From: Falciphora oryzae
Taxonomy: Eukaryota; Ascomycota; Sordariomycetes; Magnaporthales; Magnaporthaceae
Direction of reading: 5' to 3'
Assembly: GCA_000733355.1 (NCBI GenBank)
Contig: JNVV01000007.1
Coordinates: 1,168,370-1,232,369 of the forward strand
DNA length: 64,000 nt
Part shown: positions 1-9,276 of the stretch, one piece after another
How positions within the stretch are numbered: position 1 is the first letter of the stretch
How the letters are laid out: each line of letters opens with the position of its first letter
Translations under genes and position numbers: made by a program
The notes under the pieces: model-generated
Told to the model about the DNA's origin: nothing
Seen by the model: the letters and a program-made list of their open reading frames with translations, nothing else
The model's database searches: none

Positions 1-416
1 GGCCAACCTTGCCGCGGCTGGACACGGTGGTTTGGGGGAAACCTTGTGTTGGGTACCTAAACAAAGGGGTATCGTTATACCATGTCGCGCGCACTCCTTT
101 CAGGAGGCACAGGAGGCGGTTGGCACCCAGCATCGGCTCCCCGTTTTGACGAGAAGCAGAGAGGTAACTCCATTTAACCACGCTCCTTTCCAAGCCTCCT
201 CAAGCGAAAAGAAAACATGGGCGTGTCCGGCTGGTTCCAGAAAATGATATGGTCTGCCTCAATAGGACTGGCAGGCACGCCCGCCCGCTCATCCCACTCA
301 CCCCCTTCCACTCCAACGCTCCACCCCTTTTTTCGCCCTTTTTTGTTTTCGCAACAAACACTTTTTTTTTCTGCGAAGGGCGGGGGGTGAGTATCAGAAA
401 AGAACAAAAACCAAGC
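1..416. other. 3' flank of TIF6, no gene seen
   Basis: This stretch lies downstream of the minus-strand eIF6 gene. It holds short unrelated open frames and T/C-rich runs near 340-370. I see no conserved protein or RNA. Confidence 0.5.
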
Positions 417-1403
417 TCAGTAGAAGGACTCGACCATGGTGTCCTTCATGTTGGTGTTGATGTTGCTCGGACCCAGGCCCTCTCCCAGCCGGAAGACGCT
501 CTCGACAACACTCAGCTCCGTCGCCGTGGTGTCGAGCCCGGTGACCGCCATCCAGTCGTTGACGACCATTCCCGCGCCCACGACGTTGCTGCCGCGGTTG
601 ATGGAGCCCGCGACCAGGGGCACCTGCAGCAGGCTCGAGAGCTCGTCCTGGTCCTGGATGCTGGTCTTTGGGTGGACGAGGCCGCCGTGGTTGGACAGGG
701 CCATGTAGGAGCCCACCAGCACGTTGTCGGCGACCGTCTGGCGGAACACCTCGACGCCCAGCACGTCGGCGATGATCTCCTCCGTCTCGCGCTCCAGGTC
801 CGGGTGGATCAGGGCGATGTGGTCGTTGGTGGCGATGACGTTGCCGAGCGCCGACAGCCGCTCCTCGATGCGCTGGATCTTGACCTCGTCTGGCAGGCTG
901 TTGCGCAGGTGCTGCAGCTCCTGGTCCGTCGTGCTGGTCGGTACGAGCAGGCCCTTGCGGTTGCTAGAGAAGGGAGCAAAAAAAGTCAGACGGATGGGTG
1001 TACCTTCGTCTCCTCCGCACCTCGAGCTTCCTGGCTTGGCTTACCCGGCCGTTAACCGCCCCACTATCCTCATGCCCGCAATGGTGGTTCTGCAGATGGG
1101 GATGACATCCTGGAGCTCGGCCTCGAAGACGCTGTAAAAGTTTTCGCTCGCGCCGAGCGCGACGAGCGAGTATGAGTTTGTGAGAGTCGAAAAGACGCCG
1201 ACCCTGCAATTTGGTTCGGTTAGAATTTTTTCGCATTACATGTCGATCTGGATCGCCGCAGGAGACGCCGAGAATGGACATTGGCGCTTTTCTGCTCGCA
1301 AGCCGAGGGAAAGAGCAGCAGAGGCAGCTGCAGCGGGCGGGGTATGGAGGAAGACATAGGACACTAACTCGTTAGAGTTTTCGAATTGTGCGCGGACCGC
1401 CAT
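417..1403 (-). CDS. TIF6: Eukaryotic translation initiation factor 6 (eIF6/Tif6)
   Basis: The protein is the anti-association factor that binds pre-60S and 60S ribosomal subunits. It is needed for 60S biogenesis in the nucleolus and for nuclear export, and it is released in the cytoplasm. Three exons join cleanly: 1369-1403, 1045-1203 and 417-963, all minus, giving 246 residues, the usual eIF6 length. The start reads [16 protein letters not shown], followed by the family motifs [25 protein letters not shown] and [17 protein letters not shown]. The repeated pentein fold is therefore complete, ending in ESFY. The first intron falls after 11 codons, so the short first exon is easy to miss. Donors are GTTAGT and GTAAGC. 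The ATG at 1403 is the only one that gives the conserved N-terminus. Identification is by strong family resemblance. Confidence 0.95.
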
Positions 1404-2214
1404 GGCTTCGGTGTTTTCGTCTTGTTCTATGTGCTGGCTTCGGGGGGAAACGTGAGGAATAGATCTAGGTAGATATACTTGGTGAAGACCGGAGTTGGGT
1501 GAAGCTGAATGGGCGGAGGTGGGGGTGTTGTTTGATGGTGTAGAAAAAGGCCATGAAAACTCGAGGGTGTTGCTGCTACACCACCCCGCAATTATATCAA
1601 TCCGCGGGTTCCTTTCTCCGTTGCAGCAGCTCCTGTTGTTAGCTTCTCCGCTCCGCCAGCCGCCTTGGAATGGATCCAGTAGTCGGGATGACTCAGTATG
1701 GCTGCGAACCAGCTGAATTCGATGCGAGCCTCGGGTCCTGCAACTTTTGCGACAAGCAGTACATGCAATTGATGCAGTCGCAGCGCCTGGGCATGGGGAC
1801 CGTCAGCCCTCGACCAGCCGCTGCTGATGACTCCTTCCCCCGCCAACGTGAGGCGTGCTGACTTTCCTATTGAGGCTACCAGCAGTGTCGCTCAGGGGTA
1901 GGCCAATCAAATCAGTCGATGGCTCATAATGACTTTCTGAACAAATCCCATTGCGCTGCCTCCCCACGAAACCACCACCACACAGCCAGGCAAGCAAGCG
2001 AAAAACCACGACATCTCTCGTACAAGTCCGTTCTCCCCAATCGTATCGTCACATTTATACATGAAAGCGACAGAATAGCCGCGGCGGCATCCCCGCGCCC
2101 GCATATTTGCCCGTGGCCAACCCCATGTTTGCCCTTCCCTTGAAAACGCCTGGCCGGTAATATACTTGGCGAATGAGTGAATGCAGGCGGGGTGGTGGCC
2201 TGCGTAAGAGGGAA
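1404..2214. other. Spacer upstream of TIF6, no gene seen
   Basis: This spacer holds the TIF6 promoter and the 3' flank of the next minus-strand gene. Short open frames on both strands have no recognisable motif. No clear TATA box was found. Confidence 0.5.
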
Positions 2215-4015
2215 TCACCTCAAGTCCACTGCTGGGAAGTATCGCGGCCCCGCGAAGCCGTTGGCCACAACCCCCTGGATGTCGATGTTGCAGCCGTGGT
2301 CGAGCTGCGGGTTCCACATCTTGAGCAGGATGAACCGCCCCGACACGGGCGGATCAAACCGGATCGTACACTTGCTCTTGTCCTTCTCAATGAAGAAGCG
2401 CGCGTGCGGCGCCATCAGCGCCCCTCCGACTGCCCGGACCGCTTCCTGTGTCGCCAGCTGCGACGCCTCGACCGCCTCTTCCAGGCTCATGTCGCCACCG
2501 CCGCCGCCACCACCACCGCCGCTGCTGCCACCATCGCCAGACAACAATGTGTGGCCAGTTCGTATGTATTCGCTTACGTTGTCGTCCACCTGGGCCCAAT
2601 CGTCGCCGCTGTCGCTCTCGAACGGGAGGGATCCGATCCGGTTAGGCGTCCGCCGCCGGCCATACCTGTAATGGGCACCGCTAGCGTCTCCGCTCCCCCC
2701 CTCGTCGTCGCTGCACTCCGTCGTTACCCTGAAGGGCGGCGGTGCAACTGTGAACTCGGGTGGCACCTGCGCCGCCAGGCACGCGTCTTCTGGGTCGAAG
2801 AGGATGCTGTACATGCGCCGCCTCTGAGAAACCCTAGTTACCGACGACCCGTCCTCCGAATGCCGCACCGAGAGCACGGGCGCTCGCTGGTTGCTTGCCG
2901 GTTTGGAACGGCCGTACTGGATCTGGTAGTCGGCCGTCCGAGTGAGCAGCTCGTCCTTGTCCATCGATATAAACACCATGCCCTCTCGAACCCTTTGCCC
3001 TATTTGTTAGCATTACGAAGTCATGGCAACAATCACACAAAAGACTGTTGGGGGCTGGCGCTCACGGTGACGAGTAGTTTGAGCCAGGCGCCTTGATGAT
3101 AAGCTCTTTGAGGCTGAAGACTGTGGCACCCTGGTGCTTCAAAACGATGTTGCACCTGCTGCCCTTGGTGCAGTAGACAGAGCTATCGTTCTTGAGTATG
3201 TTCTCAGCGGCGTATACGCTAGGTCCGGAACCCTCTGTGTACATGCCACCGTCGCAGCTGACAATCTCCATGGTCAGAGGACCCGGCTCGACCTGGCCGT
3301 AGTGACCGTACCTAAAGCCCTTGAAGCCTGAGGCGAGGCGGTCCGACGAGTCAAGCTTCCGGCGCTTCGCGCGGCGGCTGTCCTCGGCCTGATCTTGGGA
3401 GTGAGTCGAGGAGGACATGAAGGGTGGTGATGGTGGAGTATTGGCCGGTTGGTTGGTATTGTGCATGTCCAGGAGGGCGCGGAGGTGCGGGGTTGCGTTG
3501 TCGAGCCTGAGCTCCAGATCAGCAAAGGAGGCGTTGGCGGCAGTGGACCGGTACCTTTCACTCGGACGGTACCGGTAAAAATGAGGACGGTTCTGGTTGT
3601 TTCCTGCGCCGCCGCCGCCACCACCGCCAGACGACATGCTAGGTCCCCGGCGGCCGAGATGAGAGCGCAAGGGCGGGAGCGGAGGCGAGGGAGCGGGCAG
3701 GCGGGCGGCGTCTCGGCCCGAGAAGGGCTCGCGGGAGAACCTCCGTTGCAGATTTCGCGATGGGGCGCTGCCAAAGACGTGGGGGCTGTCGGGATTATCG
3801 CCCCCAGTGGCCAGGGAAAGATCGCTGATGGTGCGCCGGGCTCGGTCGACGTTATCGTGGAAGCGCTCTATGACGCGAAACAACTCTCCGGACGGGCTGA
3901 CCTCGGCTGCCGGGCGGTCATCGAGGATCGAGCGGACGATGTCGTCGGCGGACTGCCTCGGTCGTTGGGGGTGGTTCCCAGACTGGTCGCGACGGTTAGA
4001 CGGAAGATCGGGCAT
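2215..4015 (-). CDS. Galactose-binding (discoidin-like) domain protein with disordered insert, unknown function
   Basis: Two exons (3066-4015 and 2215-2992, minus) give 575 residues from the ATG at 4015. Residues 1-240 are polar, basic and low in complexity. A folded segment starts near residue 244 (TMEIVSCDGG, then NDSSVYCTKGSRCNIVLKHQ) and continues across the splice to about 345. A Gly/Ser/acidic insert follows, and the last ~55 residues (GRFILLKMWNP, GCNIDIQGVVANGF) look like the closing strands of the same beta sandwich. This arrangement resembles F5/8-type-C or APC10/DOC-like domains; that is an inference from pattern, and no specific family name is claimed. The splice acceptor is the AAAG at 2993-2996, which alone keeps frame and yields SSPVREGMVF. 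An upstream in-frame extension to 4249 exists but carries a good GTAAGT donor near 4138, so the true 5' end may include another exon. Confidence 0.7.
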
Positions 4016-5921
4016 CGGGAGGACATAGGGGTCAGGGTATCTGGATGGCAAATCAAGGCTCGAGGTGGAGGGGCGAACAAGCAGGAGAAAGAGCGGGTTT
4101 GCGCTTGACAAACAGAAGGGGACATGAAACCCACTTACCATCAAGGGACACAAAGAAGGCGGAAGCCGCGCACGATAAAGAGCGAGCTTGTGACTGGCAG
4201 GCTCGCTCGGAAAGCCGATAATGCTCCGGCCTGCGGGACGATGTGGCAAAGCGGGTTTGCGTTTGCTGCTGGTCGGCCTGAGCGAGCTTGCCGTCTGTCG
4301 TGGGGTCGAAGCGCAATTCGAGGTGGCTCGTGGTCAGAGAGCGACCAGGCGGGTGCCGGGCAGGCCTGGTCGGGTGCGTGCAGCTGGCCTCGTTTGCCAA
4401 GTTGGGGGTGGTCTCGTTTGCGCGGAGAGGCGCTCGCAAGGCGCAACAAACGCCCTCGGAGACAGTTGGCAACCGAGGCAGGCAAGCTGACAGCCAGGCA
4501 GGTGCTCAAGGGGATCGGGACACGAAGCAAGCCCCGGGCTGTGCTCTGGCTTTCGTGTACGGGGCAGCGTCGACAATCAGTCAGCAGTTGAGTGTTCGGT
4601 ATGTCCAGGTTGATGTCGGATGTGGGCTGCTGGTAGGAGCTAGAGAGGTGGGAGCAGCAGAGAGCGGAGCGGGATCAGGGAGGGGATTGATTGATGGATT
4701 GAATGATCGAGCGAATTGACCCGACTGGGAAGAACAAGACGGGGTGCGAAACGTTCCGCGCGCGCTAAGGTTGTTGCATGTGCACAAACGCAGCTGGACA
4801 GCGGGGTCTGTTAGCGAGGGTGCGGTTGCGCAACGCCAGCGGGCGGAAAGAGCGCCTGGCCGCCTCCTCGCCATGCAGTTTCCCAGATCGCCCCTTCCGC
4901 ATCGCGCCGCCCCATTTGCCTTCATTTCTGCATATTGCACAAATCTTGTCCTCCTTTGGTCTTCACCAGCCTTCCTCTCTTCTGCACACGGAAACTCGCA
5001 ATGCTCAGTGACGGAATTATGGGTGCTGGTGCCTTGTTAGTCAAGACCCCTGTTATTTGTCTTCTGCCAGCTGAGCCGACCCCTACAACATTACCCTTGA
5101 GAGTTTGTTGCTGTGTGCCTCCCGCTGGGCTTTGTTCGAGTTCCTATTTCCCTTTTCTTATTACTTTATCCTTTCTTCTTTTCTCCTTGCGCTTTCCTTT
5201 CCCTTTCTTTCCTAATTCCTATTCTTTTTCTTTTTACAAAATAGTCTAGCTATCCTTCCACGGGTGGATGGGTGGAGCCCCCTGGGCAGATGTTGCACTA
5301 CCGGTCCTCGAGTGCGCTCATGTCCATGTCATTGACGAGCACTTGTGCCCGTCGGGCGGATTGATGAATAATGGTGCCCCAATCTAGGGGCTGTTTGTGT
5401 AGTCGAAATGGAGATAGATATCTGTCTGCTCTGCTGCTTTGTCTGGGCATATCCGTATACAGGCCAATAGATCGACCCATCCGGGTTCTCTGGCGTCAAG
5501 TCCATGCTCTGACCAGGCGGGCAATTCCAGCAGGCCAACAAGCATGGAAAACGGCGTCATCGCCCTCGTGCTCCGACAGGCAGACCGTTTGTAGCAGCCC
5601 TTCCGAGACCCATCGATTGATTCCCGTGCCCCAAGCAAACGACTTTCTTGAACATTTCGACTCTCCTTTCGCCGCCAGGTGGCTGTTCCAATTAATTCTC
5701 CATCGCCTTGAATGGAAATTCCGCCCGGCTTTGAACGAGCAGTCGGCACGCTCCAACAGGCTCCAATCGCACGGCAACTGAGACCCATTGAAAACCACTC
5801 CCACCTGCAGGCACTTCACTGCGCTGCTCTGCCTGGGCACCCATCGCCAGACCGATATTGATATCGCGTGACTTGCCGGTCACCTGAGTCTCTCACTATC
5901 CAATCCACACCCAGGCACAAC
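4016..5921. other. Divergent intergenic region, no gene seen
   Basis: This is the shared upstream region of the discoidin-like gene (minus) and AOS1 (plus). A pronounced pyrimidine-rich tract runs from about 5146 to 5240. Open frames of up to 155 codons overlap each other on both strands and look random. Confidence 0.45.
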
Positions 5922-7307
5922 ATGCCACTTCCGGCGCAGGATGCAGTTCCTCTGGCGCCGCCGGGAGGGCCCGCGCCGATCATGATGCCCGAGGCAAACG
6001 GCGCAGGTCTGGCGGCGCAGCTGCAGGGCCTGGCGCAGGAGCAGCAGGAGCAGCAGCAGCAGCAGCAGCAGAGCAATGGCATCAGCGCAGACGAGATCGC
6101 GCTCTACGACCGCCAGATCAGGCTCTGGGGCATGCAGGCGCAGGAGAAGATCCGCTCCGCCAACGTGCTGCTCATCACCATGAAGGCGCTGGCCAACGAG
6201 ATCGCCAAGAACCTGGTGCTCGCCGGCATCAACTCGCTGACCATCCTGGACCCGGAGCCCGTCACGGCCGCCGACTTTGGCGCCCAGTTCCTGCTGGACG
6301 AGGACGAGGCCTGCGTCGGCATGAACCGCGCCGAGGCCGCCAGCGTCAACCTGCGCAAGCTCAACCCGCGCGTCAGCGTCATCGTCGACACAGACCACAT
6401 CTGCGCAAAGGGTCCCAGCTTTTTCGCCGCCTTCAACGTCGTCGTCGCCACCGACCTCGACCCCCAGAACTTGATCCTGGTCAACACCGCCACCCGCCTC
6501 AACGGCAGGCCCTTCTACGCCGCCGCCACACACGGCCTCTACGGCTACATCTTCGCCGACCTGATCGAGCACGAGTTCGTCGTCGAGCGCGACGTCTCCA
6601 AGCCCACCGAGCTGGGCGCCGAGACGAGGACGCGCGCCATCGTCGGCGTGACGGTGCGCGACGACGAGGCCGGCAAGAAGGTCGAGCGCGTCACCAAGCG
6701 CGAGCTCTACTCCACCTGGACCCTCGCCGACGCAGCCACCCTGCCCGAGGCCCACCGCCGCTCCCCGCGCCGCCTGCGCGCCGTCACCCCGGCCCTCTCG
6801 TGCCTGCGCGCCCTCTTCGACTTCGTCCAGGAGCGCGGCCGCCTGCCCGCCTCGGTGCCCGCCCACGCCCGCGCCGACCTCGAGCGCTTCACCGTCCTGG
6901 CCAACGAGAAGCACAACCAGCTCGGCCTCCCCACCGCCACCCTGCGCTCCGAGTTCCTGCGCAGCTTCCTGCAGAACCTCGGCGCCGAGGTCGCCCCCGT
7001 GACCGCCATCCTGGGCGGCCAGCTGGCCCAGGACGTCATCAATGTCCTCGGCGGCACCCAGCAGCCCATCCAGAACACGGTCGTCTTTGACGGCAACACA
7101 ATGGAGGCCAGCATGTTCGCCCTGCACCCGGACGACGAGGCCCTGGGCAGCGCCCAGCTGGCCTCGTCGTCGGCCGCCGACGTCCAGCTCGCCGTCGCCT
7201 CGGCCACCACCGTCGGCGCCGTCCTCGGCCCGGACGGCCAGATCATCACGGGCGTCGTCGGCATGGCGCCCATGGGCATGCCCGCCGCCGGTATGCTGCA
7301 GCAATAG
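5922..7307 (+). CDS. AOS1: SUMO-activating enzyme E1, Aos1/SAE1 subunit
   Basis: With Uba2, Aos1 forms the heterodimeric E1 that adenylates SUMO in the nucleus. The intronless frame gives 461 residues. The ThiF/E1-like fold starts near residue 60 with ALYDRQIRLWGMQAQEKI, whose Arg is the E1 arginine finger. It continues with MKALANEIAKNLVLAGI in place of the classical glycine-rich loop, then LTILDPEPV and GAQFLLDEDE. The C-terminal PVTAILGGQLAQDVINVLGG and NTVVFDGNT complete the fold. The thioester Cys is absent, as expected, because it lies in Uba2. A glutamine-rich run near residues 40-50, within a 59-residue low-complexity N-terminus, is longer than in yeast or human. The ATG at 5922 (context CACAACATGCC) is preferred; the upstream open frame has no ATG. 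A Gly/Val/Met-rich tail ends the protein. Confidence 0.93.
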   Translation: MPLPAQDAVPLAPPGGPAPIMMPEANGAGLAAQLQGLAQEQQEQQQQQQQSNGISADEIALYDRQIRLWGMQAQEKIRSANVLLITMKALANEIAKNLVLAGINSLTILDPEPVTAADFGAQFLLDEDEACVGMNRAEAASVNLRKLNPRVSVIVDTDHICAKGPSFFAAFNVVVATDLDPQNLILVNTATRLNGRPFYAAATHGLYGYIFADLIEHEFVVERDVSKPTELGAETRTRAIVGVTVRDDEAGKKVERVTKRELYSTWTLADAATLPEAHRRSPRRLRAVTPALSCLRALFDFVQERGRLPASVPAHARADLERFTVLANEKHNQLGLPTATLRSEFLRSFLQNLGAEVAPVTAILGGQLAQDVINVLGGTQQPIQNTVVFDGNTMEASMFALHPDDEALGSAQLASSSAADVQLAVASATTVGAVLGPDGQIITGVVGMAPMGMPAAGMLQQ

Positions 7308-8145
7308 TTTTCCACGTAGACAACCGCGCAAGGGCTAGTATGCCGGGGAACGCACCGGGGGAGCGATCATCCCTACTCGATGCAGACGGATGGTCGGCTT
7401 CACCTGGGATTCATGGGTTTGGCGGCGGGACTGTCCTGGCGCGTGCATGATTTGGGTTGCCACTTCATGCAAGACACGCATTGGCTTTTGCTATGGCCGG
7501 CTCTGATCCGGGACCGTGCCGCAGGCACGGAGAATCAGAACATCTTTCTCGTTATTTCATCACGGCCAATTTATGGTCAATCTCTAGGCTCGAGGTAAAA
7601 AAAAATCACGGTTCGGAATACGGACGAGAAAAAACATGGATCAGAAAACCTAGAACCTATGGAGATATGTAGTCACGAGAACTTTATCCGGCATCAACAC
7701 TCTACTGCGAAACGCCTAGGACCCATGACATCCGGTGACGTCCATGCCGTTGTTGAAGTGCCCGTGACCTTGCCCCAACACCGGGCAAACCACGATACGA
7801 TGGGGGCCAACAGGTCTCTCCCCCGCCGCTAGGACATCCACCTATCCGCTTCGTGTTGCTCTGTGAATAAAGTAAATACCTCATTGACATTTCGAGTGGG
7901 CGGCGTCCGTGCCCACTATTCTAGACTTTGCTTTTTGTATCGACATGTCTGAAGAAACGCATGCAATATCGCTCCATGTTTGACCCAAGTTCCGCTAAAC
8001 AAAAACCCCAAAACGCCGGTCGCTGCGTCGCAAGTCGTATCCCATGATGATATTAGTACAAATATTAGGCCGTTGCCGGAGACAAGCTCTTGTTCTCCTG
8101 TTGACAAAGTCGAGGGAAGGTCTGGACATATTGATCAGCAGCCGC
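7308..8145. other. Convergent spacer between AOS1 and the Aurora-like gene
   Basis: The 3' ends of two convergent genes face each other here. I saw only short random frames and A-rich patches near 7597-7640. Confidence 0.5.
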
Positions 8146-9187
8146 CTATACACCAGCACAATTATCGACAATCCACGGGTGGCTCTGGACATCGCTCAAC
8201 GGAAGCCGCCGTTTTGGATCCAGAACAAGCAGCTGTTGGGACACGGTGTTAGCTGAAGCACACCAGCAACCAGCAAAGCTGGGGAAAAGAAGCAAGTAGG
8301 GCAGGAGAGCCTCTTACCGAATGAACAAAATCTTTGGCCGCCGGCGATATGGAAGCCGGCAGGGGCTTCGTGTCACCCTTGACAATCCTCCTCCGCGTCA
8401 TGGCCGCGCTGTCCTCCTCAAAGGGCGCCTCGCCGGCGAGGAACTCATGCGTCAACACCCCAAGCGTCCACTGGCCCACCGCCCTGCCGTAACTACCTTT
8501 ACGGCACGCGGCCAGCATCTCGGGCGGCAGGTAGTCGAGGGTGCCGCACAGCGTGTCGCGCCGGTTGCTGGGCGTGTGCACGCTGTAGCCGAAGTCAGCC
8601 AGCTTCAGCTCGCCGTGCAGGCCGACCATGATGTTCTCGGGCTTGAGGTCGCGGTGCATCACGTTCTTGCCGTGCAGGTAGCCCAGCGCCTGCGCGACCT
8701 GCGCCGCATACTTTGCTGCGCGCCTCTCGGAGAGCCGTCCTGCGCGCCGCAGCGACCTGTACAGCTCCCCGCCAGCGGCGTACTCGAGAATAATAAAAAC
8801 GCGGCGCGCGTCGTGGAACCAGCTGTAGAAGCCCACGATGCCCGGGTGCCGCAGGCTGCCGTGGACCTCGATCTCGCGCCGCACGTGCTTCTCGGCGCCC
8901 TTGCGCGCGATCTCGGCCTTGTTCAGGACCTTGAGGGCGCAGACGAAGCCCGAGGCGCGATGGCGGGCCAGGTAGACGCGGCCGAACTTGCCCTTGCCGA
9001 GCGGCTTGCCGATCTCGAACATGCCGAGGTGCAGCCCCTCATGTGGCGGCCGAGGTGGCTGTTGGCTTCCGACGGTGCTGCGGCTGCTTTTGTCCGTGGA
9101 TGATGACCATGATGTGGTGGCGCTCGGCCGAGTCGTGCTGCTGGATAAGACGGAAACCTTCGTGAGAGACGCTGGTGATGGTGGCAT
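8146..9187 (-). CDS. Divergent Aurora-type serine/threonine kinase
   Basis: The Aurora family phosphorylates kinetochore and chromosomal passenger targets in mitosis. Two exons (8318-9187 and 8146-8232, minus, phase 0) give 318 residues. Visible parts are the glycine loop GKGKFGRVY, the VAIK-type Lys86 in CALKVL, the alpha-C Glu107, HRD 179-181 with KPEN, DFG at 198-200, the Aurora-type activation loop RRDTLCGTLDYLPPEM with Thr212, and the end VLDPKRRLPLSDVQSHPWI. The conserved VDLW of subdomain IX reads VGQW, so the alpha-F Asp is replaced by Gly238. The 55-residue N-terminus is Ser/Thr-rich and short. The open frame runs 5' to 9304, but the first codon there is TTG; the first in-frame ATG is at 9187 and overlaps the stop of an upstream ORF (TGATG). 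This is either a lineage-specific paralogue of Ark1/Ipl1 or a decaying copy. The family is certain; kinase activity is not. Confidence 0.82.
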
Positions 9188-9276
9188 CAGACGGCGTAGC
9201 GCTGCTTGGCGGAGCTGCGTGCTCCCGGTGGCTTCATAAAGCCGCCACCGCCAACTTGCGCATCGACAGCCGCCAT
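9187..9276 (-). promoter_or_regulatory. Upstream ORF overlapping the Aurora-like kinase start
   Basis: A 29-codon frame begins with an ATG in a very strong context (GCCACCATGG) at 9276. Its TGA shares bases with the kinase ATG (TGATG, 9185-9189). It could be a uORF coupled to reinitiation. Alternatively it is the true N-terminus cut off by a frameshift, or an exon whose splice I did not find. No good donor and acceptor pair joining the two frames was seen. Confidence 0.45.

Noticed and set aside
2173..3096. 307-codon plus-strand frame
   Set aside because: Antisense to the exon/intron structure of the discoidin-like gene; no motifs and low-complexity composition.
5146..5245. Pyrimidine-rich run ending in AAAATAG, looking like an intron 3' end
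   Set aside because: No matching coding exon follows before AOS1; could only be a leader intron, which cannot be shown here.
5880..7331. Very long minus-strand frame (483 codons) opposite AOS1
   Set aside because: It is the antisense shadow of a GC-rich gene; the plus strand gives a clear SUMO E1 subunit.
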